The position numbers and the translations under genes are program-made. The notes beneath the pieces are model-generated. The model saw only the letters and a list, made by a program, of their open reading frames with translations. It ran no database searches and had not been told where the DNA came from. 11,041 nt of DNA from CAYXDO01 sp964463485 (GTDB taxonomy: Bacteria > Myxococcota > Kuafuiibacteriia > Kuafuiibacteriales > Kuafuiibacteriaceae): contig CAYXDO010000248.1 in the NCBI GenBank assembly GCA_964463485.1, positions 1 through 11,041 on the forward strand. The letters run 5' to 3'. Of this stretch, positions 1-5,800 are shown in pieces. Position 1 is the first letter of the stretch, and every line of letters starts with the position of its first letter.

Positions 1-1592
1 AGCCCGTCATATCGACGATGGGATGAGAATCTCAGAGAGCGTGGTTCACGACAACCGTAATCTCCGCTGGCGTCGTGTGATGCCATAAGGGTTTGGACTT
101 CGCTAAGCACAGCCCGCCAAGAGGAACACTGCTGAATTTTTGCCAGGACATCGAGTGATTTCTTGGCCGAAATAAGCAGTGTTTTGTCTTTCACAACGAG
201 GTTTGAGAACGCCGCTTCCACGATCCGCCGGCGTCTGTTTGCATCGCCAGCTTCGAACTCGAAAACAGCTTTTTGCCCCAGAGAAATCGCGTCGGTCAAG
301 GGTTTGAGAACGTCGCTCGACTTCGACTTCGAACGCTCAGCAAACTCCGCTTTCTGGTGAAGAAGCTTCTCTCGGTCAAGCGCGAATTCGTCCCGGCCGA
401 TGAGGCCATCGGCGTACATGGCTCGGAGACCTTCGAGTCTCCTGTCAATCCGCTCCATCGTTCGACCGAGCTCGGCTTTCCGCTGTTCATCCTCCTTCGT
501 CCGAAGTCCTCTCTGGCGCTCGACGAGCTCAAGGATCTTGTCAGCGAACTTCGGCCGTATCTGGAACATCCGCAACTTTTCCACGATCGCCTCCTCGATG
601 GTTTTCTCCTGCACGGATGTCTCTTTGCAGTATCTGTATCGCTTAACCTTCCTTCCGCAGGAGTAGTAGGTATAGCGCGTGCCATGCCGGTTGGTTGTGT
701 GCTGCGCTGTCACGATCGCACCGCAAGAGCCACACCGAATGAGCCCTCGGTAGGTGAAGAATAGTCGTTTGGCCCTGGGCGGCGGTGGGTTTGAGCGCAG
801 GCCCGCCTGGATCTCGTGGAATTGGGTTGGCGTAACCGCAGGGACATGGGTCCCGTCGTACGTTTCGCCATTGAATCGCATGAGGCCCATGTAGAAGGGG
901 TCGTCCAAGAGTCGATAAAGACCCGAAATACTGAGATTCTTACCCTCATACCTACCCATCTTGGGATGACGGAGCTCAAGCTCTTCGCGCGCGCGAACAA
1001 GGATCTCGCGGACGGGCACGCCGTTTAGGCGCCAACAAAACAGCTGCCGGACTGCGTCGAATCGTTGCGGATCCGGAACGAGAATTCCCGTCTCGCTGTC
1101 GCGAACGTAGCCGAGCTTCGGTTTCGTTGGCCACCGACCTTTCTCCAGTGCTTCGCGGATTCCGCGCTTCACATCGCGCGAGAGGTCGTGGCTGAATTTG
1201 GTGGCGATCCCGAAGTTGAGCGACATCAAGAGTTGGTCGTCCCCGGACCCGTCATACACGCGCTCGGGCGTGTGAATCGCCTCGATGGTCCGGTCGGCGA
1301 GCGCCATCATGATCCGACCACCGTCGAGGGGGTTGCGAGCAAGCCGGTTCAAGTGCCAGCAGACGATTCCATTCGCGTGCCCCTGCTCGAGGTCCTCGAC
1401 CATCTTCGTGAACAACGGGCGACCTGGGCGGCGGGCCGAGAACGCCTCGATGATCGGCGGCCCTTTAATCTTGAGTGACCGGCGCTCGACGAGGGCTTCA
1501 AGTTCCCGCAACTGCGCTTCGATCGATAGCGCCTGGCGGTCTTCCGCTTCTGACGACTTGCGAACATACATGAAAAATGTGAATTCAGACAT
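1..1592 (-). CDS. Large serine recombinase, C-terminus cut by the window edge
   Basis: Site-specific DNA integrase/excisionase of the large serine recombinase family. It would act on attachment-site DNA in the cytoplasm through a 5'-phosphoserine intermediate. The ATG is at 1592 and the frame stays open for 530 codons to the left edge, so the stop lies outside. Residues 6-14 give the catalytic motif YVRKS (Ser13 is the likely nucleophile), followed by SIEAQ at 23-27. The resolvase-domain arginines sit in LNRLARN (81-87). A DNA-binding 'recombinase' domain follows from about 153-260. A zinc ribbon has Cys287, Cys290, Cys312 and Cys322. A charged helical stretch at about 350-425 looks like the coiled coil of this family. 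No good Shine-Dalgarno precedes the start. Its upstream neighbour ends 13 nt before it, so the two are probably co-transcribed. The family call is secure; the target site is unknown. Confidence 0.93.
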   Translation of the reverse strand, partial: MSEFTFFMYVRKSSEAEDRQALSIEAQLRELEALVERRSLKIKGPPIIEAFSARRPGRPLFTKMVEDLEQGHANGIVCWHLNRLARNPLDGGRIMMALADRTIEAIHTPERVYDGSGDDQLLMSLNFGIATKFSHDLSRDVKRGIREALEKGRWPTKPKLGYVRDSETGILVPDPQRFDAVRQLFCWRLNGVPVREILVRAREELELRHPKMGRYEGKNLSISGLYRLLDDPFYMGLMRFNGETYDGTHVPAVTPTQFHEIQAGLRSNPPPPRAKRLFFTYRGLIRCGSCGAIVTAQHTTNRHGTRYTYYSCGRKVKRYRYCKETSVQEKTIEEAIVEKLRMFQIRPKFADKILELVERQRGLRTKEDEQRKAELGRTMERIDRRLEGLRAMYADGLIGRDEFALDREKLLHQKAEFAERSKSKSSDVLKPLTDAISLGQKAVFEFEAGDANRRRRIVEAAFSNLVVKDKTLLISAKKSLDVLAKIQQCSSWRAVLSEVQTLMASHDASGDYGCREPRSLRFSSHRRYDG

Positions 1593-1605
1593 AGATAGTT
1601 TGACG

Positions 1606-1791
1606 TTATCTACTGGGTTTCCACAAGACATCGAAAAGGTTGATAAGTTCAAGAGCCAAATCGATGAGCTCCGCGTCGGACAATTGCACGTCTGCACCTT
1701 CGATGTTGAGCTCCGCACGAAGCTCAACAAGATCCTCTGAGGTGAGGATCGGTGATTTGACGAGTGAGCTATTTTTCTGAGAAGCGGGCAT
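1606..1791 (-). CDS. Small acidic protein upstream of the serine recombinase
   Basis: I do not recognise a named family. The 61-residue product has a polar N-terminus, then a leucine- and acid-rich helical half (SEDLVELRAEL and AELIDLALELINLF) with a net negative charge. I chose the ATG at 1791. The frame also opens at 1878, but those extra 29 residues cross an inverted repeat and look non-coding. The gene ends 13 nt before the recombinase start, so the two probably form one transcript. Small proteins beside serine integrases can act as directionality factors or modulators; that role here is inference. The acidic helical character would also suit an anti-repressor or a DNA mimic. Confidence 0.6.
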   Translation of the reverse strand: MPASQKNSSLVKSPILTSEDLVELRAELNIEGADVQLSDAELIDLALELINLFDVLWKPSR

Positions 1792-1811
1792 CGATCCATC
1801 ATGCCCGCTTC
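1781..1811. promoter_or_regulatory. 11-bp perfect inverted repeat, 9-nt spacer
   Basis: GAAGCGGGCAT (1781-1791) is the exact reverse complement of ATGCCCGCTTC (1801-1811). It covers the ATG of the small acidic protein and faces the divergent XRE regulator. There is no T-tract, so a terminator is unlikely. An operator, or half-sites of a recombination site, fits better. Confidence 0.6.
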
Positions 1812-2013
1812 GTCGCGTCTCCGGCAGCTGCAAAACCGGCGAGGCAATTCCGTGACCATCCGCCGGAGAGATATCCACAGAAACCGGCAGACCTCTGCCG
1901 GTCCTGCAGCGTCACAAGATTTCGCGAGCCTCGTAAGATGGATGCACGATCACTTGCGCCATGAGGCCTCAGGCGCCGGGAGGTCCCATGAATCAATCTT
2001 TTCAAAACAACAT
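1792..2013. promoter_or_regulatory. Divergent control region rich in dyads
   Basis: This gap separates the minus-strand recombinase pair from the plus-strand regulator. Besides the 1781-1811 repeat it holds three dyads. TCTCCGGC (1818-1825) matches GCCGGAGA (1862-1869). ACCGGCAG (1883-1890) matches CTGCCGGT (1895-1902) across a 4-nt loop. TGAGGCCTCA (1962-1971) is a perfect palindrome. A weak plus-strand promoter guess is GTCACA (1911-1916), 17 nt, TAAGAT (1934-1939), four of six matches each. Control of both directions by the neighbouring XRE protein is the natural inference. Confidence 0.45.
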
Positions 2014-2017
2014 ATGA
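1988..2017 (+). CDS. Nine-residue leader peptide overlapping the XRE start
   Basis: A short frame, MNQSFQNNI, has a good Shine-Dalgarno (GGGAGG, 1978-1983) four bases before its ATG. It ends in a TGA that overlaps the next ATG as ATGA. The regulator's own ATG has no ribosome site before it, so ribosomes finishing this peptide could re-initiate on it. An AAGGAGG at 2017-2023 lies just after the overlap. This is translational coupling inferred from sequence only; the peptide could also be chance. Confidence 0.4.
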   Translation: MNQSFQNNI

Positions 2018-2331
2018 AGGAGGAAACCTTTGCGTCCGATCTGGCATTGTTCCCGGTCCGCACGCTTCGCCAGCAGTACGGTGAGAACGGACTCTCGCAG
2101 GAAGAGCTCGCGAACATCGCCGGAATCGCAGTCCGGACTCTGCGAGACATCGAAGAAGGAAGAACGAACCCCAGCCTCGAATCGACGATTCGTCTGTCGA
2201 TCGCCCTGGATATTCCAATCGACGATTTGCTCGACCAAGACTGGATCACTCATCTCCGCGGCGAGATCGAATCCCGTCGGGCGGACGCCCTCGACCCGGA
2301 AGTGCATCGATACCTCCCAGAACGCAGCTGA
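2014..2331 (+). CDS. XRE-family helix-turn-helix regulator
   Basis: DNA-binding transcriptional regulator of the Cro/C1 (XRE) type, 105 residues. The helix-turn-helix covers about residues 14-73: LSQEELANIAGI (27-38) gives helices 2 and 3, then TLRDIEEGRTNPSLES and an aliphatic helix ending in IPIDDLL. The remaining 30 residues are charged and carry no known domain, so it binds DNA but shows no catalytic part. The frame opens much earlier (1801), but those 71 residues are Arg/Ser-rich and cross dyads, so I start at 2014. That ATG overlaps the leader peptide. It probably represses itself and the divergent recombinase pair through the inverted repeats upstream. Confidence 0.85.
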   Translation: MKEETFASDLALFPVRTLRQQYGENGLSQEELANIAGIAVRTLRDIEEGRTNPSLESTIRLSIALDIPIDDLLDQDWITHLRGEIESRRADALDPEVHRYLPERS

Positions 2332-2795
2332 CCGATCCGCGAATCCTTGGGATCGCTTACCGCTCGCCGTTCCTCGCCCTCTGCGCTCTTCGCGGACCTC
2401 GAATCGCTGAGGTTCGACGATTACGCCTCCGCAAAGGTCTCCGGGACCCCAAAGCACTCGCCGCCATCACGAGGATTATCGACCGGCATCTCGTCTCAAA
2501 GCTCGTTGGAGAACAAACCATCATCGATCATTGGAGACGGGCGCCATTGCAGATCGCCGTCGAGGTCGGCGCAATACAGCGCCAGCTCGGCACCGTGGCT
2601 GAAATTGTCCAGAACACTCTGAGCAACGAACGATTGCTCCAGCGCCTCGGCGGCTGTCGACGGGGTCGCGCGATCCGCGACAGTTCCCTCATCGCTCCAG
2701 CTCTCGCCGTCGCCTTCGCGCAGGCCGCAAGACGGCCAGCGCACCACCATCAATCACCAACAAACTTCTTCGTATGCCCCAACACGAAACGTTGA
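2328..2795 (+). CDS. Unrecognised protein with a non-standard or uncertain start
   Basis: A frame of about 155 residues shows the G/C-rich third positions of its neighbours and a natural amino-acid mix, but it has no ATG, GTG or TTG before 2547. The first plausible start is CTG at 2328, which overlaps the XRE stop as CTGA. From there come an Arg/Leu-rich stretch, then a helical part with IAVEVGAIQRQLGTVAEIVQ and a charged tail ending in NTKR. The 3' end overlaps the next gene by 22 bases, as expected within an operon. Other explanations are a -1 frameshift product of the XRE gene, an internal TTG start at 2547 (82 residues), or a decayed start codon. I cannot name a family. Confidence 0.5.
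   Translation: MTDPRILGIAYRSPFLALCALRGPRIAEVRRLRLRKGLRDPKALAAITRIIDRHLVSKLVGEQTIIDHWRRAPLQIAVEVGAIQRQLGTVAEIVQNTLSNERLLQRLGGCRRGRAIRDSSLIAPALAVAFAQAARRPAHHHQSPTNFFVCPNTKR
2756..2765 (+). repeat. ACCAACAAAC motif, copy 1
   Basis: The ten-base A/C-rich motif lies 8 nt before the ATG at 2774, where a Shine-Dalgarno would be expected but none is seen. An exact second copy is at 3068-3077, and looser relatives precede the starts at 3371 and 4278. Confidence 0.45.
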
Positions 2796-3028
2796 GAACC
2801 AAGCTCTTGCGCATCCTCTCCGATCATCGTTGGCACGACACCGCCGAGCTCGCTCGTCGGGTCGGCCACACGTTTGGCCACGCCAAGTATGAAGCACTCG
2901 GCCTCGGCATCCCCGTCGAACGCGAGCCGCACCCCAGGAGACCAGGCCAGTTCCGATACCGCCTTCTCCATCCCGCGGAGGTGAAGGCGGCCGCAGCTCT
3001 GCGTCGTCGTAATGGCACCCCAAAGTAG
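2774..3028 (+). CDS. Small winged-helix DNA-binding protein
   Basis: 84 residues, mostly one winged-helix fold: helix 1 LRTKLLRILSDH (7-18), then WHDTAELARRVG for helix 2 and the turn, recognition helix around HAKYEALGLG, and a wing with VEREPHPRRPGQFRYRL. The tail is Ala/Arg-rich. Such proteins bind DNA as repressors or accessory replication factors; the target is unknown. The ATG at 2774 overlaps the preceding frame and has an A/C-rich leader instead of a ribosome site. The gene is followed by a structured non-coding stretch, a plausible binding target. The fold call rests on the pattern of helices and basic wing, without a family name. Confidence 0.7.
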   Translation: MPQHETLRTKLLRILSDHRWHDTAELARRVGHTFGHAKYEALGLGIPVEREPHPRRPGQFRYRLLHPAEVKAAAALRRRNGTPK

Positions 3029-3067
3029 GATTGCGAGGAGCCCGACGATCAGCGAGCAACCACGACA

Positions 3068-3077
3068 ACCAACAAAC
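3068..3077 (+). repeat. ACCAACAAAC motif, copy 2
   Basis: Exact repeat of 2756-2765. Unlike copy 1 it is not directly followed by a start codon; the next credible gene begins at 3371. This weakens a purely translational role and leaves room for a protein-binding site. Confidence 0.4.
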
Positions 3078-3111
3078 ACAACGGACTAATAGAGCACGAC
3101 CTGTCGAGGGC

Positions 3112-3194
3112 GGACCCCGACTGTTCTCCGACATCTGTTTGGGTCCCGGCTCGTGCCTCGCTACCCAAATCGAGTCCTCGAACAGTCGGGCTCC
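3112..3194. repeat. Nested inverted repeat (about 83 nt foldback)
   Basis: The outer arms 3112-3126 and 3180-3194 pair at 14 of 15 positions; the core is CCCGACTGTTC with GAACAGTCGGG. Inside, GAC (3130-3132) can pair with GTC (3174-3176), and TTTGGGT (3138-3144) pairs with ACCCAAA (3163-3169), leaving an 18-nt loop. No T-tract follows, so it is not an ordinary terminator. Confidence 0.65.
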
Positions 3195-3370
3195 TTCGTC
3201 GCCACGACAGGATCGTGCACGGGCAACCGCGCCGATCCCGACGCCGACACGGACCTCGAAGACTCGGCCGGTCGTCGCGGGACGCGCGGTACCGACAACC
3301 AACGACGACCAACCTCAACCGCTACGAGAGAATGCATTCGCCAGCCCTCATTCCTTTGCCCACCAACCAT

Positions 3371-4297
3371 ATGTCCAACCGATTCCAGCGACCTGAGGAT
3401 CCGGAGCCCCTCGCTCTCACCTCGCGGGATCGCGAGATGCTTCGCTCGGTATACAACCACCGACTGGTAACGGCCGAACACTTGCGTGCGTTGGTATTCA
3501 ACGGTTGCTCGCGTCGGACGACGCAGGCGCGGCTTCGAAAACTCTGGGCCGCGAAGCTTCTCGACCGCCGGTTCGTGACGATCATCGCCGCGCACGGTGA
3601 GATCCGTGGCTCGCCGGTTCCTTTGTATTGTCTAGGCCAAGTTGGACGCGGCGTCGTCCGCGAACTTCTTGACGCGCCGATCGAGACTGGACGTCCCAAC
3701 CCAAATTATCTCGCGCATGATCTTGCTGCGCTTGATCTCCTTGCTGGCGTAGCCAATGCAGCAAGGGGCCGAACTGACTTCCGCTTTGCGGGGTCGGAGA
3801 GCGAGAGCGAGCTGCGTCGGAAGCTTGCCGTCTGGCTGCGTGCGCGCGGGTCGACCCTCAATGGTGCTCTCGTGAGCGACGGGGCCTTTGGCCTTGAACG
3901 CGAGGGCCAAACAGAACGCTGGACGTTCCACGTTGAGGTCATTCGTGCCGGCGCGTCGGGCGGCAACAAGTCGGTCGCGAAGAAGCTGACTCGCTACGCA
4001 GAGCTCAATCGCAGCGGCTTCTTCGCCCAGGCTTTCGACCAACGCGTTGTCCGCGCAGTGTTGGTCGCAACGACCAGCAAGGCTCGCTCGGAGACGTTCC
4101 GGGCCTTGGCTCAAAAGCTTCCCGGCTCTCGCCGTCTGTTCTGGTTCGGCTCGTTTCGGAGCGAAGTGATCGGAGGCGTTCCCGTGAGCACCCTTCTCAC
4201 TTCCGGTTCTTCGCCGATCTGGACGGACGCCGAGGGCTCGACGTTTTCCATCGTCCCGCCACCAACCCAACATTCTTTTGACAACAAACCACTATGA
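3371..4297 (+). CDS. Replication-relaxation family protein
   Basis: 308 residues resembling the replication-relaxation (Replic_Relax) family found on plasmids and integrative elements. The N-terminal third is a winged helix: LTSRDREMLRSVYNHRLVTA, then LRALVF and RRTTQARLRKLWAAKLLDRR. This is followed by a beta-hairpin region with LYCLGQVGRGVV. The central part starts at LAHDLAALDLL. The C-terminal half is a nuclease-like alpha/beta region (WTFHVEVIRAG, then VRAVLVATTS). I start at the ATG at 3371; the frame opens at 3215, but the extra 52 residues lie in non-coding, dyad-rich DNA. There is no Shine-Dalgarno, only CACCAACCAT. It overlaps the ATPase gene by 20 bases. A role in plasmid nicking or DNA delivery is suggested by family and context but not shown by catalytic residues I can name. 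Confidence 0.8.
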   Translation: MSNRFQRPEDPEPLALTSRDREMLRSVYNHRLVTAEHLRALVFNGCSRRTTQARLRKLWAAKLLDRRFVTIIAAHGEIRGSPVPLYCLGQVGRGVVRELLDAPIETGRPNPNYLAHDLAALDLLAGVANAARGRTDFRFAGSESESELRRKLAVWLRARGSTLNGALVSDGAFGLEREGQTERWTFHVEVIRAGASGGNKSVAKKLTRYAELNRSGFFAQAFDQRVVRAVLVATTSKARSETFRALAQKLPGSRRLFWFGSFRSEVIGGVPVSTLLTSGSSPIWTDAEGSTFSIVPPPTQHSFDNKPL

Positions 4298-5585
4298 ACC
4301 AAGACCCCTGCCCTTTGGCACGGTCCCCATCCTCGGAGAGACGACGTGGAGAAACGAGTTCCGACGATTCGGGATCAAAGAAGCCGATCGACTCCGACAC
4401 CTCTGGGTTCTCGGGAAGACCGGTTCCGGAAAATCGACTCTTCTCGAGAACCTTATCGCCCAGGACTTGGAAGCCGGGCGGGGTCTGGCGCTTCTGGACC
4501 CACATGGTGATCTGGTTCGCTCGGTGGTGCCGATGGTCCCCAAGGATCGATTCGAGCACACCGTTCTCTTCGCCCCCGGTGACACCGACCACCCGGTCTC
4601 CTTCAACGTCTTCCGACGCGGACGCGAGCTCCATCCCGACCACGGACTTCTCGCTTCCGAGCTCGTCGCCGTCTTCCACAAGCACTGGGCCGACAGCTGG
4701 GGACCAAGGCTCGAGCACATCCTGCGAAATGGCATCCTCGCCATCGCCCGTGATCCTCGGGCCTCACTCCTCTTCCTCTATCGCTTCTTCACCGACGCGA
4801 AACTCCGAGGAAATGTCGTCCCCGGCATCAAGGACCCCGTCGTTGCGTCCTTCTGGCAGAAGGAGTTCCCGTCCTGGAGGGAAGGGTTCCAAGCGGAAGC
4901 GCTCAGCCCGGTCCTCAACAAGCTCGGCGCCTTCGTCTCAAACGAACGAATTCGCAACATCGTTGGACAGGAACGATCGCGCATCGACATCGGCAAGCTG
5001 ATGGATGGGCGTGGCATCCTGCTCGCGGACCTCAAGGTGGGTGAGATCGGAGAAGATGCGAGCAGACTTCTCGGCTCGCTCTTACTCTCGCAGATCCAGC
5101 TTGCGGCCCTCTCGCGCAAGGGACCGCATCCGCCGTTCATCATGTACGCGGACGAGTTCCAATACTTCGCGACCGACGCGGTTGCGACGGTTCTCTCGGA
5201 GTCCCGCAAGTACGGGCTCGGGATGGTCGTCGCCCATCAATACCTCGCCCAGCTCACCCCGAACCTTTTCCAGGCGTTGCTCGGGAACGTGGGCACGATC
5301 GCGGCCTTCCGCATGGGTGCCGAGGATGCAGCAAGACTCGCGCCGGAGTTCTTCCCGCCATTCTCCGCGAAGGACCTCGAGAAACAACCCCGTTTCCAGA
5401 TGGCCGTGAAGCTTTGCATCGACGGGACGACCAGCACGGCCTTCTCCGCGCGAAGTCTCGCGCCAAATCCGATGGCCATCCATCCTATCGTTGCGTTCGA
5501 GGAGCTCCGCCGCGCATCGCGCGCACGGTTCGCGGGGCGTCGAGCGGACATCGAGCGCCAGATCCTTCGTTCCTTCCGGACGTGA
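4278..5585 (+). CDS. TraD/TraG-like conjugation-type ATPase, soluble
   Basis: 435-residue P-loop ATPase of the type IV coupling protein/HerA-FtsK superfamily, expected to pump or remodel DNA using ATP. Walker A is GKTGSGKST (46-54), followed by the family motif LDPHGDLV (73-80). Walker B is FIMYADEF with Asp292-Glu293. A sensor-like AHQYLAQL is at 319-326. It has no transmembrane helices, unlike classical TraD/VirD4, so it would need another protein to reach a membrane channel. I start at TTG 4278 because conserved-looking sequence (ILGETTWRNEFRRFGIK) begins soon after and no ATG or GTG exists in frame before it. An ATG at 4294 is in another frame. The 20-base overlap with the upstream gene indicates an operon and coupled translation. 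Confidence 0.85.
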   Translation: MTTNHYEPRPLPFGTVPILGETTWRNEFRRFGIKEADRLRHLWVLGKTGSGKSTLLENLIAQDLEAGRGLALLDPHGDLVRSVVPMVPKDRFEHTVLFAPGDTDHPVSFNVFRRGRELHPDHGLLASELVAVFHKHWADSWGPRLEHILRNGILAIARDPRASLLFLYRFFTDAKLRGNVVPGIKDPVVASFWQKEFPSWREGFQAEALSPVLNKLGAFVSNERIRNIVGQERSRIDIGKLMDGRGILLADLKVGEIGEDASRLLGSLLLSQIQLAALSRKGPHPPFIMYADEFQYFATDAVATVLSESRKYGLGMVVAHQYLAQLTPNLFQALLGNVGTIAAFRMGAEDAARLAPEFFPPFSAKDLEKQPRFQMAVKLCIDGTTSTAFSARSLAPNPMAIHPIVAFEELRRASRARFAGRRADIERQILRSFRT

Positions 5586-5595
5586 AGAGAAACCT

Positions 5596-5728
5596 CTTCT
5601 CGTCCGCCCTCTCTGACAGAGCCGAGGCATCCAGTCGGTTCTGACCCGAACGCCGTGCCTGGGGCATCCGGGCGGGCGTGGTCTCCTCGCAGGCACGAGG
5701 ACCACGCGCGCAGAGGGCGGATGAGAAG
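5596..5728 (+). ncRNA. Candidate structured RNA or single-strand DNA element
   Basis: The ends fold back over 17 consecutive pairs (5596-5612 with 5712-5728; one is G-U). Inside, GCGTGGTC (5676-5683) plus CTCG (5686-5689) pair with CGAG (5696-5699) plus GACCACGC (5700-5707), with a 2-nt bulge and the 6-nt loop CAGGCA; three more pairs extend outward past one mismatch. A second arm pairs AGGCA (5625-5629) with TGCCT (5656-5660) and encloses GTTC (5638-5641) with GAAC (5648-5651). Together they make a three-way junction. No T-tract follows. It fills the gap between the ATPase and primase genes. The RNA class is unknown, and a DNA function (priming or transfer site) is equally possible. Confidence 0.45.
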
Positions 5729-5732
5729 TCGT

Positions 5733-5770
5733 CGAGATCGCCGATCTCGGGACTCTCGAACGCATCGTTC
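5733..5770. promoter_or_regulatory. Two dyads upstream of the primase gene
   Basis: CGAGATCG (5733-5740) and CGATCTCG (5742-5749) form a perfect 8-bp dyad around one base. GAACG (5758-5762) and CGTTC (5766-5770) form a second, shorter one. They lie 31-68 nt before the primase ATG and just after the large foldback. Operator sites or small priming hairpins would both fit. Confidence 0.45.
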
Positions 5771-5800
5771 ATTCACCCATCACAAGGACCTGACACTCGT

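Larger units (their letters stand above)
3029..3370. other. Non-coding gap with structured DNA
   Basis: 342 bases without a credible gene. Frames across it translate to Arg/Pro/Ser/Thr-rich, unnatural sequence. It contains the second ACCAACAAAC copy (3068-3077), a nested hairpin (3112-3194), and an 8-bp inverted repeat GGTCGTCG (3270-3277) with CGACGACC (3303-3310). An A/C-rich tract leads to the start at 3371. The position just before the DNA-processing pair makes it a candidate origin or transfer site. Confidence 0.55.

Noticed and set aside
3215..3370. N-terminal extension of the replication-relaxation frame
   Set aside because: 52 Arg/Ser-rich residues cross dyads and A/C-rich leader DNA; family-like sequence starts after the ATG at 3371.
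3632..4273. 213-codon minus-strand frame opposite the replication-relaxation gene
   Set aside because: Antisense shadow of a well-supported gene; composition unnatural and no domain seen.
4294..5001. ATG-started frame inside the ATPase gene
   Set aside because: Its Ser/Arg/Pro-rich translation is typical of a wrong frame, and the overlapping frame carries complete Walker motifs.
5596..5728. Integron attC site or insertion-sequence end
   Set aside because: The arms lack the RYYYAAC/GTTRRRY core sites, and no transposase or gene-cassette layout is present.
5082..5765. Long minus-strand frame opposite the ATPase gene
   Set aside because: An antisense shadow caused by high GC third positions; Arg-rich with no motif.
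5678..5800. Upstream extension of the primase frame
   Set aside because: It crosses the foldback arm and the dyads and reads as unnatural sequence; the ATG at 5801 directly precedes primase-like sequence.
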